DNA of 22,067 bases from a virus, in the IMG/VR virus record IMGVR_UViG_3300021335_000104, positions 1-22,067 of that record, one strand, 5' to 3'. The notes under the pieces are model-generated. The model did no database searches. It saw nothing but the letters and a program-made list of their open reading frames with translations, and was not told where the DNA came from. The position numbers and the translations under genes are program-made. Within the stretch, counting starts at the first letter, position 1. The number at the start of each line of letters is the position of its first letter. This document shows, piece by piece, positions 16,147-22,067 of the stretch.

Positions 16147-16730
16147 TAGCTAAGCCTTTCAGTAACAAACCTTTTTGTATTAAGCTTCTTAGTTGTTTGA
16201 GCTTGAGAGTCTAACCTTCGAGCTTTTATTAACTGAACATTTGCTTGCTGATCCATAGCAGCAGATAAAGAAGCATCCCTTGCTAATGAAACCGCAAACA
16301 CAGAAGCCACTGAAAATTGAACGCCAAGCGTAAAATAAGGTGCCCAACTAGATTCATTGGCTCGATAAATATAATCTGCAATCACTTCATCAGTAGCGTT
16401 TGCATTATTATAAACTTTATCTTCATATATATTATATTCGATTGGAAGATCCTGAACGGTAATAGCATTAATCATTAGTGAATCTGCTGGTAATTGATAG
16501 GTAGCATCCCATCTTCCTATTGGCGCTTCAGAAACTTTGTTAAGTTGAAATTGTTTAGTGGCAAAACGCCAACGACTGCTTGTTAAAGCAGCCCTAACAA
16601 TATCTTCATATATTGCATCAGCTATGTCAGACTCCGTAGTTCCATCTGTAAAGGATTGAATAGGACTACCGCCAATTAACATTGATGCTCGAGAGCAAAT
16701 TTTTATTGCTGTGTTTGCAAAATCAGGCAT
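16146..16730 (-). CDS. Tail tubular protein A (T7 gp11-like adaptor)
   Basis: A 194-residue protein, nearly the length of T7 gp11 (196). The family pattern is clear: a helical N-terminus (TAIKICSRASMLIGGSPIQS, DGTTESDIADAIYEDIVRAA), then SRWRFATKQFQLNK, a central strand region with TYQLPADSLMINAI, then the second helical half with SWAPYFTLGVQFSVASVFAV. These rings connect portal to nozzle. The ATG at 16730 has no Shine-Dalgarno: the eight bases before it are AACTTTCT, and before those is a GC hairpin. Its translation may thus depend on readthrough from upstream ribosomes or on local structure (inference). Confidence 0.9.
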   Translation of the reverse strand: MPDFANTAIKICSRASMLIGGSPIQSFTDGTTESDIADAIYEDIVRAALTSSRWRFATKQFQLNKVSEAPIGRWDATYQLPADSLMINAITVQDLPIEYNIYEDKVYNNANATDEVIADYIYRANESSWAPYFTLGVQFSVASVFAVSLARDASLSAAMDQQANVQLIKARRLDSQAQTTKKLNTKRFVTERLS

Positions 16731-16738
16731 AGAAAGTT

Positions 16739-16754
16739 GGGGGCCGAAGCCCCC
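16739..16754 (-). terminator. Stable GC hairpin with UUCG tetraloop after the capsid/decoration genes
   Basis: On the transcribed strand the sequence is GGGGGC-TTCG-GCCCCC: a perfect 6-bp GC stem closed by a C(UUCG)G loop, one of the most stable RNA hairpins known. It starts 5 bases after the stop codon at 16760 and is followed by AACTTTCT and the next ATG. There is no good U-run, so it may be a weak terminator, an RNA processing or stability element, or a translation barrier. T7 has its Tphi terminator at the matching place, between capsid and gp11. Confidence 0.65.
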
Positions 16755-16759
16755 ACCCC

Positions 16760-17023
16760 TTAGTCAGAGTCTGTTTCTGCTACTGCCGTACCATCAGATA
16801 CGTCAACAACAGAGCCAGTATTAGATAACACAGTTACAAAACTTGTTGTTGGAGCATTAGTATCATGCACCATAATCAAGTCACGAACAGCAAGCATATT
16901 AGCTGAATCGTTAAAGTAACCAGCAGTATTTACTGTAGCAATCGCATCAGTAGTTGTGTATCTCCACACACTACCATTCGAATCACCACCAATACGAGTT
17001 AGTCCAGTTGCACTATAAGCCAT
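16760..17023 (-). CDS. Small head protein, probable capsid decoration
   Basis: An 87-residue protein directly after the capsid gene; its AGGAGG ribosome binding site overlaps the capsid stop codon. The sequence has a Gly/Ser/Thr-rich N-terminus, then TTTDAIATVNTAGYFNDSANMLAVRDLIMVHDTN, then short strands ending in an acidic tail (VAETDSD). The GYFND...L.V.DLI pattern is one I know from small proteins encoded beside phage capsid genes, predicted to be beta-rich. A head decoration or stabilising protein is the likeliest role, inferred from position and size. High expression is expected because it is coupled to the capsid gene and followed by the stable hairpin. Confidence 0.75.
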   Translation of the reverse strand: MAYSATGLTRIGGDSNGSVWRYTTTDAIATVNTAGYFNDSANMLAVRDLIMVHDTNAPTTSFVTVLSNTGSVVDVSDGTAVAETDSD

Positions 17024-17035
17024 TTTCTAACCCTC

Positions 17036-17845
17036 CTAGTTATTGTCTAATAGTTCATAGATACCATTGTCATCAATAACAACAGCGCCCATAGACATCA
17101 TAGATGTTGCAAGGTGAGATACTTTCTCAGCAACGTAGTTGACTTCAGTTTGAACATCAGAGTTGATACCCAAGCCAACAGAAGTTGTGTGATAGCACAT
17201 ACTCTTACCAGCAGCCACAGCAGACGTTGAGAAGATCTTAAAGCCTAAGAACTCTTTCATTGTCATGCCACCAGCATAAGGTAAGTTTTGATCACCAACA
17301 AAGTCAGATGATGCAAACTCTGTAATTAAGAACAGATCAGCAAAACCTTTTGGGTGCATAGCGATATAACGCTGTCCATCCTCAGGAAGATTAGCTGTTC
17401 CAAATGTTTCAAATACAGATAGTAGGTCTGCTTTTTCAACAGCAGAACTTGTATCGTGGATTTGAGTTGAGTTAGCACCAGCATCCATAGCTGTAATTAG
17501 TAAGCTATCAGTCTTACGACCTAGAGCAGCAGCAGCAGATTGGGCTACAGCTTGACGCTCATTGATGTTGGTTTTGAGTTCATCTAATTTATCGATGTAC
17601 TCAGCAGCGTAGAAGTCAGCCATAGTTGCTTCTACATTGGTATGTGCAAGTTCCATAGGAGTTACATTACCATTACGAGATTTAGTAGTTGCTTCCGCAG
17701 TACCAATCTTCTGAAATCTAACAGTCGATCCAGTTACATTAGCAGTCCGCACTGTGTTCCGTAGCTTAGAACCCATACGCTGATATGCCATGTGAACTTC
17801 TGTTTCGAACTGTTTGATAAAGGCTGTGTCTATTGTATTAGCCAT
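17036..17845 (-). CDS. Major capsid protein
   Basis: A 269-residue protein with an AAGGA site nine bases before the ATG. Sequence landmarks fit a compact HK97-fold capsid protein: a helical N-terminus, a loop region with GSTVRFQKIGTAEATTKSRNG (39-59) that could be the E-loop, a long helix around NINERQAVAQSAAAALGRKTDSLLITAMD (93-121) as spine helix, then QRYIAMHPKGFADLFL (158-173) and KEFLGFKIFSTSAV (197-210) in the A and P domains. It is shorter than T7 gp10A and no decoration domain is fused to it. It comes after scaffold and before a small head protein. Similar capsid proteins are widespread in marine podoviruses. A 12-base late motif lies 134 bases upstream of its ATG. Confidence 0.88.
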   Translation of the reverse strand: MANTIDTAFIKQFETEVHMAYQRMGSKLRNTVRTANVTGSTVRFQKIGTAEATTKSRNGNVTPMELAHTNVEATMADFYAAEYIDKLDELKTNINERQAVAQSAAAALGRKTDSLLITAMDAGANSTQIHDTSSAVEKADLLSVFETFGTANLPEDGQRYIAMHPKGFADLFLITEFASSDFVGDQNLPYAGGMTMKEFLGFKIFSTSAVAAGKSMCYHTTSVGLGINSDVQTEVNYVAEKVSHLATSMMSMGAVVIDDNGIYELLDNN

Positions 17846-17924
17846 TTATTAGTTCCTTATTGAAGTTACGGTTACTAACAGGTGTCCGCTTTATCACATC
17901 AACAAGGGTATCCTATCGGGCCTC
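17846..17924 (-). promoter_or_regulatory. Capsid gene leader (79-base gap)
   Basis: This is the longest non-coding gap in the window. It contains the capsid ribosome binding site (AAGGA) and, further upstream, an AAGAGGCCCGATAGGATACC stretch that is more GC-rich than its surroundings. I find no convincing hairpin. A late transcript starting near the 12-base motif at 17980-17991 would carry this leader. Confidence 0.4.
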
Positions 17925-18518
17925 TTAGTGTATTACGGGCTGCAATGTGCCATCATAAACATCTTTTTGATTTGGATTGCAACGCACAAATTCAACATAT
18001 TCAACTTCATTGTTAGATGTTACACCAACAGCCTCGAATCCTAACCATGATGCCCAATCTAAAATAAACTCATATTCTTTAAGTATTGTCATAGATAAGC
18101 CATCGTGAAACTCATCAAAATACTTAACAAACATTACAGATCCTCTAGCCATAGCTTTAAAGTTTTCTTTTATTTTATTAGAAAACATAGCAAACATTTG
18201 AGGCCATTCCTGATCTTCAGCAAACCAAAGACCCCCAATCATAATAAAACTCTCATTATTTTTTCTGCATAGATAGCACTCAGAACTTTCATGCATATCA
18301 ATAAGAGCTTTTCTAATATCAGTATATCCTAATAAAATTAGCTCTTTTACATTCTCTTTGCTTAAACCCTCAATGACTTCATCAATATGATCTAAGGTAA
18401 AAGGGGTAAGATAATACTCACCCCTCTGTAAAATCTTAGCTTCTGTAGATTCTCTTGAATCCTTCGGCAACTTGCTTGTGTATGTTTGGGTCACGATCTT
18501 TCCAATACTTTGGATCAT
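17925..18518 (-). CDS. T7 gp13-like / GNAT-fold protein encoded between scaffold and capsid
   Basis: Up to 197 residues from the ATG at 18518, which overlaps the scaffold gene by 83 bases. Homology-like sequence begins only near residue 30 (YYLTPFTLDHIDEVIEGLSK, then ELILLGYTDIRKALIDM), just where the scaffold gene stops, so the true start may be later at a non-ATG codon. Middle and end (CYLCRKNNESFIMIGGLWF, FAMFSNKIKENF, FIL-DWASWLGFEAVG) resemble the acetyltransferase-like fold of T7 gp13 and related phage proteins: an N-terminal (I/L)xPxTxxDI segment, a central strand pair and a WLGFE motif. T7 gp13 is an assembly factor for the internal core; acetylation by this protein is not shown. The position before the capsid gene is unlike T7, where gp13 follows gp12. 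Confidence 0.72.
   Translation of the reverse strand: MIQSIGKIVTQTYTSKLPKDSRESTEAKILQRGEYYLTPFTLDHIDEVIEGLSKENVKELILLGYTDIRKALIDMHESSECYLCRKNNESFIMIGGLWFAEDQEWPQMFAMFSNKIKENFKAMARGSVMFVKYFDEFHDGLSMTILKEYEFILDWASWLGFEAVGVTSNNEVEYVEFVRCNPNQKDVYDGTLQPVIH
17980..17991 (-). promoter_or_regulatory. Candidate late promoter/regulatory motif, copy 2 (before capsid gene)
   Basis: ATTTGTGCGTTG on the minus strand, inside the last codons of the gp13-like gene (coding Phe-Val-Arg) and 134 bases upstream of the capsid ATG. It is identical to the copies at 6025-6036 and 21264-21275. Because this copy is coding, protein constraint could contribute to its sequence, but GTG-CGT is not the codon choice expected in AT-rich DNA. 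Confidence 0.45.
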
Positions 18519-19173
18519 CCATCATCTTTCTTAGATCAGCTTCATTAACCTCAGATGCTGACGCTGTATCACCAGCAAATGACCCATCCTTCATACCAGC
18601 CATTATAGTTTCAAGAGCAATAATACCCTCATGACTTTCACACATTTTTTCTATAGCTGGTAATGCTGACTCAGGAAAAAACTTGTTAGCCCATAATGAT
18701 GCCGCATCTATTCTCGCATCAGCATTATCGCCAAGTTTTGATATCTCTTCTTCATAGCTAGGTTGAGTTCCAAGAACAGACTCAGAGTATATCTTAATAC
18801 CTTCTTCAAACTCTTCCTGAGAAAATCCATTGTTAAAAGAATGTTCTGACCACCACTTTAACAAATCATTATCAACAGCTTCTTCTTCATTAATAATATC
18901 TGGAAGCTGATAATCCCCAGAAGTCTCTGGTCTATCTGAGAAAGCCTCTGATTGTATTTCTTCTATGATTTGATTTCGTAAGTCTTCATCTTTAGCACCA
19001 AGCTTAGATTCAAGTTCTTTATAAGCTTTGGCTAGATCCTCACCAGTTTTGTACTTCTCTGGCAACCATTCAGGTTTTTCAGATGTTTGTTCTACTTTTT
19101 CAACATCTTCTTGAGTTACAAAGTCACGACCATCTTCGGCTGCTACTTCAACTGCTGCATCTTCTTCACTCAT
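18436..19173 (-). CDS. Capsid assembly scaffold protein (gp9-like)
   Basis: A 245-residue, strongly acidic protein. Start at an ATGA overlap with the previous gene, with AGGAG upstream. The N-terminus is disordered and Glu/Asp-rich, followed by PEWLPEKYKTGEDLAKAYKE, a segment typical of T7-type scaffold proteins. The middle is Glu-rich helix. The C-terminus (EADLRKMMDDPKYWKDRDPN, then IHKQVAEGFKRIYRS) is a basic helical hairpin-like end, the part that binds coat protein in scaffolds. It acts inside the procapsid and leaves on maturation. Length is somewhat below T7 gp9 (307). Gene order portal, small protein, scaffold, then capsid supports the call. Confidence 0.85.
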   Translation of the reverse strand: MSEEDAAVEVAAEDGRDFVTQEDVEKVEQTSEKPEWLPEKYKTGEDLAKAYKELESKLGAKDEDLRNQIIEEIQSEAFSDRPETSGDYQLPDIINEEEAVDNDLLKWWSEHSFNNGFSQEEFEEGIKIYSESVLGTQPSYEEEISKLGDNADARIDAASLWANKFFPESALPAIEKMCESHEGIIALETIMAGMKDGSFAGDTASASEVNEADLRKMMDDPKYWKDRDPNIHKQVAEGFKRIYRS

Positions 19174-19427
19174 TGTTTACTCCTATTTGCGTGTGCAATG
19201 CGTTGCTCGATCAAACCTACAAGGTATCTCTGCCCCTCGATGTGCCGAAGTTCTTCTGTAGAAACGTTAGGCCCATTAACCATTTCAATAGTAATAGATC
19301 TAAAGTATTTCAAAACCTCTTGCCCTGTTGGGGTAGAAAATATCTGAGCAATATTTTTGCTAATCTCAACATCACGTTCAGATTTACGATGAATACCATC
19401 GATCCCAATATTAACCTTGCTGTTCAA
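19170..19427 (-). CDS. Small Bbp19-like phage protein (TTG start)
   Basis: An 85-residue protein between portal and scaffold. The only good start in frame is TTG at 19427, overlapping the portal gene by 17 bases, with GGA about ten bases upstream. Its core (IAQIFSTPTGQEVLKYFRSI, then STEELRHIEGQRYLVGLIEQ) matches the layout of the Bbp19 domain family: F.TP.GQ.VL.....followed by REGQR.LV..I. Such proteins are small helical proteins encoded near portal genes in many podoviruses; their molecular function is not known to me. It could be a head assembly factor. It stops in an ATGA overlap with the scaffold start, so the two are translationally coupled. Confidence 0.7.
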   Translation of the reverse strand: MNSKVNIGIDGIHRKSERDVEISKNIAQIFSTPTGQEVLKYFRSITIEMVNGPNVSTEELRHIEGQRYLVGLIEQRIAHANRSKQ

Positions 19428-20952
19428 CTGGCATCATTCCCTGCTGCATTGCCTGTTGTTGCGCTAATTGCTGCGCGGCTTCCGCAATTTGTTTACGCTG
19501 TTCTTCATCTCGAATCAAGCTTTCTGGAACACCAAACTTCTTAGCTAGGTAAATAGCAGTCTCTTCGCCATCAATTAAAAGCTGCAACATCTCTGGCCCA
19601 AAGCCATTACCAATCATCTCAAGAAAGCGTGACACTACAGAAATATCCTGATTAGCTTGCGCTTGTGCTAATGGAGAAACAGATCTAACTTTAATTTCTC
19701 TGCCATTAACTGTTGGTATATCAATACGCCCTTGCTTCTTAAGAATATAAACCACACGTTGAAGAAGCGGCTGAACAAGCTCTGCTTGTAATCTTCCAAA
19801 TGATGCACCCATTCTTCTAGATAAATCAGCCATACGTTCAGCTATTTCTGTAGCTGTCGCTGGAGTTCTGTCAGGATTACCTAGCATATCATTATACAAA
19901 GCTTTCTTAATATTTAATCTAAGATCGCCTAAAACAAGTTGAGCAACATCGAAACGACCAGCAGCTTGTATAGGTTGTAATCCAGCAGATCCCATAGCTT
20001 TAGGAATTATAGTTCCTGGAACGAGATTGATTGTATCAGGGTTTATTACCCCATCATCTTCCATTTGATAAATACCAGAGATCGACATCTGTGCGTTCTC
20101 AAGTATTAATTGAATAGTAAGATTGGTTGTTTTTATAGAACTTAACGCATTAATTAACGGCCCTCGACCATAAACCTCACCAGCGCACTTAGACCAGCGA
20201 AAACAAATGAATGGATTAGATCCAACACCACTCATTTCTTTGGAGTGTAATATTGTTTCAGTAGTTAGGCATATTGCGTAATGATAATACGCCTCGACAT
20301 TTGGTTGGGTATAGTTTCTGCATACAAGCTCAAGAACTGTAGTTTCTCTATTCGAACCCATCTGTGAGGTAACTTTGGAATCAAATGTAGATTTAGGAAA
20401 CATTAAAGGTAAATGATCAAACTTAACTTTCTTTCTTTCTCGATAAACGTGATCAATCCTATCATCAGGGCCAGTATCTAAAACAACATGAGGAAGTGGT
20501 ATTGCAGAGAAGTTAATTGGATTTAGAGCGTCACCTTCTTCAACGCATAGAACGCCAGTGCCAACGGCTAAGTCCATAAAAGATTCATGAACCTCTTGGC
20601 TAAAATTAGAGTTCTGCAAAACCTCAAACACATAGTTTGTTACTTCATCTAATTGATTATCAACTTCTTCTCGTTCTTGCGGATCTACTTCACTGCCAGA
20701 AACAAAGTCTGCCCATCGAGCAAAGTTTGGAACAATACCTGACTGCAATCTACTTGCAAACTCTTGAGTACCTACTACAGCAGTCTCGTCAAATATCTTT
20801 TCATCTCTACGCTGACCATGTTCTTCATAGTAAAAAGATTCTCGTTGAGGCAAAGCATACTCATAGCATTCCTCAAAAAGCGAAACCCATTGCTCACGAA
20901 AAGATTTTGCCTTTCGATACTTCTCTATAAAATGCTTTGCTATATTATCCAT
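19411..20952 (-). CDS. Portal / head-tail connector protein (T7 gp8-like)
   Basis: A 513-residue protein (T7 gp8 is 536). The family N-terminus is clear: KYRKAKSFREQWVSLFEECY, EYALPQR, FDETAVVGTQEFASRLQSGI and PNFARWADF. Later features are SANCTIONED connector sequence such as LINALSSIKTTNLTIQLILE (wing-crown transition), GTIIPKAMGSAGLQPI, and the stem-like LNIKKALYNDMLGNPDRTPA TATEIAERMADLSRRMGASF stretch. The last 35 residues are Gln/Ala-rich and probably disordered. Twelve copies form the ring at the unique capsid vertex through which DNA is packaged. The ATG overlaps the previous stop by one base (TAATG) with little Shine-Dalgarno, suggesting coupled translation. Confidence 0.92.
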   Translation of the reverse strand: MDNIAKHFIEKYRKAKSFREQWVSLFEECYEYALPQRESFYYEEHGQRRDEKIFDETAVVGTQEFASRLQSGIVPNFARWADFVSGSEVDPQEREEVDNQLDEVTNYVFEVLQNSNFSQEVHESFMDLAVGTGVLCVEEGDALNPINFSAIPLPHVVLDTGPDDRIDHVYRERKKVKFDHLPLMFPKSTFDSKVTSQMGSNRETTVLELVCRNYTQPNVEAYYHYAICLTTETILHSKEMSGVGSNPFICFRWSKCAGEVYGRGPLINALSSIKTTNLTIQLILENAQMSISGIYQMEDDGVINPDTINLVPGTIIPKAMGSAGLQPIQAAGRFDVAQLVLGDLRLNIKKALYNDMLGNPDRTPATATEIAERMADLSRRMGASFGRLQAELVQPLLQRVVYILKKQGRIDIPTVNGREIKVRSVSPLAQAQANQDISVVSRFLEMIGNGFGPEMLQLLIDGEETAIYLAKKFGVPESLIRDEEQRKQIAEAAQQLAQQQAMQQGMMPVEQQG

Positions 20953-21218
20953 TATCTACCAAACCGACCTAAGTATCCAGAAGCACCGCCAGCAGCACCC
21001 ATTTGTTGAGTGGCTCTAAACAAAGAACGTCTAGCTGTTCCACCTCTAGCACCAGCATCTGCAACACTTGATTCTAATGCAGCAGATATATCTTTACGCT
21101 TTTGTTTAGCCCTACGATCAACTTCTTTTCTTTCAGCATCTTCTGCTTCTATTCTATCTTCAGCAGCAGCCGTTTCCTCTGCTTGAGTTGGGCCACCGCC
21201 TCCACCACCAAAACACAT
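20952..21218 (-). CDS. Small Gly/Ala-rich protein, possibly T7 gp7.3-like
   Basis: An 88-residue protein between terminase and portal, with a strong AAGGAG before the ATG. It begins MCFGGGGGGPTQAEE, continues with a highly charged helix (AAAEDRIEAEDAERKEVDRR) and ends in a Gly/Ala/Arg-rich tail (ARGGTARRSLFRATQQMGAAGGA). The GG..(G/A)RRSL motif and the Gly-rich end recall T7 gp7.3, a small virion protein encoded just before the portal gene and needed for host adsorption. Similar MCFGGG proteins occur at this place in marine podoviruses. I make the gp7.3 link at low confidence because such sequence is low-complexity. No small terminase features are seen. Confidence 0.68.
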   Translation of the reverse strand: MCFGGGGGGPTQAEETAAAEDRIEAEDAERKEVDRRAKQKRKDISAALESSVADAGARGGTARRSLFRATQQMGAAGGASGYLGRFGR

Positions 21219-21262
21219 AATAAATCTCCTTTTCTCTTCCTAGTCACAAAGTTAAAATAAAA

Positions 21263-22067
21263 TCAACGCACAAATTGAAAAGCTCTCTTTTTCTTAGGTC
21301 TGGAAAACAAATCAAAACTTCTTTTAGCAACGACAGGTTGTAGAGGTTTTTGGTTATTCATTAAAGCTCTACCTTCACCAGCACCGAGAAAGAGATACTG
21401 AGCAGCATCATGAACGTGAGAAAACATATTCTTATCTGGTTTATCAGCATATCTCTCACCAGATACTTCCATTCTTTTATAAGCGTAGCCACCCTCAAAA
21501 CCTTTGATAAGTTGAGGGCAACGCCTGTCTATAAGTAGTGCTGGCTTACCTTCAACCATCTTCGTTAATTGGGAGGAAACCGATTCTAATCGAAGATCAA
21601 CAGAGTTGGAGGGCGCAGGGTATGCCCTCAAGCCAGCACCGCGCAAAATATGAAAGGGAGTTGATTCATCTGTTTGCGCTCTAAAGTCTCCAGCAGGATC
21701 TCCATAGATAATAACTTCGGAAGCTGCGGAGAATCTTGTTGCGAGTTCTTGTCTTAATACTTCTGCAAAACGGACAATCCCCATATCTATCGCAACAATT
21801 TCTGATTGAATAAACCAACGTCCTCTTACTTTCTGTCCAAGAACTGCGGCTGGTGTTAACCCAAAGTCTATACCAACATACACAGGCGCATTTGCAGCAA
21901 TAGGTATTTCTTCTTTTGCTATGTGTACTTCGCCAGCAAACATTGGGTAAACAGGTTTTCCGTCTTGGATATGACCCAAGCGATTCATAACATAGACATC
22001 AATCCAGCTTTTAGTCTTACCGCGAATAAGGTTTGAATAATAATTGCCTATTATGTTTTTTTGGTTT
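21263..22067 (-). CDS. Terminase large subunit, C-terminal nuclease part (5' end outside window)
   Basis: The frame stays open to the window edge, so the visible 267 residues are the 3' part of the gene; the ATG at 21988 is internal. The first visible residues (NYYSNLIRGKTKSWIDVYV, then GKPVYPMFAGEVHIA) are the linker that joins ATPase and nuclease domains in this family. The RNase H-like nuclease has its three acidic positions: YVGIDFGLTP (Asp codon 21866-21868), IIYGDPAGDFR (Asp codon 21698-21700) and SHVHDAAQYL (Asp codon 21407-21409). The protein packages DNA through the portal and cuts concatemers. The ATPase Walker motifs lie outside. Terminase is upstream of the portal here, whereas in T7 it is at the end of the late region. 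Confidence 0.93.
   Translation of the reverse strand, partial: NQKNIIGNYYSNLIRGKTKSWIDVYVMNRLGHIQDGKPVYPMFAGEVHIAKEEIPIAANAPVYVGIDFGLTPAAVLGQKVRGRWFIQSEIVAIDMGIVRFAEVLRQELATRFSAASEVIIYGDPAGDFRAQTDESTPFHILRGAGLRAYPAPSNSVDLRLESVSSQLTKMVEGKPALLIDRRCPQLIKGFEGGYAYKRMEVSGERYADKPDKNMFSHVHDAAQYLFLGAGEGRALMNNQKPLQPVVAKRSFDLFSRPKKKRAFQFVR
21264..21275 (-). promoter_or_regulatory. Candidate late promoter/regulatory motif, copy 1 (before portal block)
   Basis: ATTTGTGCGTTG on the minus strand, identical to the copies at 6025-6036 and 17980-17991. It covers the last sense codons of terminase and all but the final base of the stop codon, and ends 45 bases before the ATG at 21218, almost the same distance as copy 3 (44). 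As in copy 3 it is followed by AT-rich DNA, then an AGGAAGAGAAAAGGA leader. Confidence 0.5.

Noticed and set aside
17925-17946. TAATAC sequence near the end of the gp13-like gene resembling the start of a T7 promoter
   Set aside because: Only the first six bases match; the rest of the 23-base T7 consensus does not align, and no second copy is seen in the window.
19186-19207. GCAACGCATTGC inverted repeat near the end of the 85-residue gene
   Set aside because: The 4-bp arms are too short for a meaningful hairpin and lie within coding sequence.
20952-21218. Small terminase subunit next to the large terminase
   Set aside because: The protein is Gly/Ala/Arg low-complexity with no DNA-binding helix-turn-helix pattern, and it lies downstream, before the portal gene.

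Overview
The window is part of the late (virion) region of a tailed phage with a short, podovirus-type tail. Every supported gene lies on the minus strand, so transcription runs from high to low coordinates. Gene content follows the T7 morphogenesis set: DNA packaging, portal, scaffold, capsid, two tail-tube proteins, three internal (ejected) virion proteins, then fibres. The order differs from T7 because terminase comes first. The DNA is AT-rich, genes touch or overlap by 1-17 bases, and the small structural genes resemble families I know from marine phages of alphaproteobacteria such as HMO-2011-like and pelagiphage groups. That host assignment is an inference; no host marker, polymerase, lysis gene, integrase or tRNA is in the window.

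Layout in transcription order. Packaging and head (22067 to 16760): 3' part of the large terminase, a small Gly/Ala-rich protein resembling T7 gp7.3, portal, an 85-residue Bbp19-like protein, scaffold, a gp13/GNAT-like protein, major capsid protein and a small probable decoration protein. Tail and ejection apparatus (16730 to 6050): tail tube A and B (gp11, gp12), a short gp14-like protein, and two very large internal proteins (1119 and 1333 residues) in the positions of gp15 and gp16. Fibre region (5980 to 1): a T7-fibre-type adaptor protein followed by at least eight small genes. They include a fibre with an S74 self-cleaving chaperone, three tandem paralogues with translationally coupled starts, and a lectin-like distal protein that runs off the window.

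Most interesting signals. (1) A 12-base sequence, ATTTGTGCGTTG on the minus strand, occurs three times: before the portal block, before the capsid gene and before the fibre gene. These are places where T7 carries late promoters, and I propose it as part of a phage late promoter or regulatory site. (2) The gp16-position ejected protein has no visible lytic transglycosylase but carries an HELHH...E zinc-metallopeptidase signature near its C-terminus. (3) A very stable GC hairpin with a UUCG loop follows the capsid/decoration genes, where T7 has its Tphi terminator, and sits 8 bases before a tail gene with no Shine-Dalgarno. (4) In the fibre region the C-terminal codons Gly-Asp-Leu/Gln-Ala double as the ribosome binding site and start of the next gene, forming a modular cassette of duplicated genes.

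There is no gene-free stretch longer than 300 bases. The longest gaps are 79 bases (before the capsid gene) and 69 bases (before the fibre gene).
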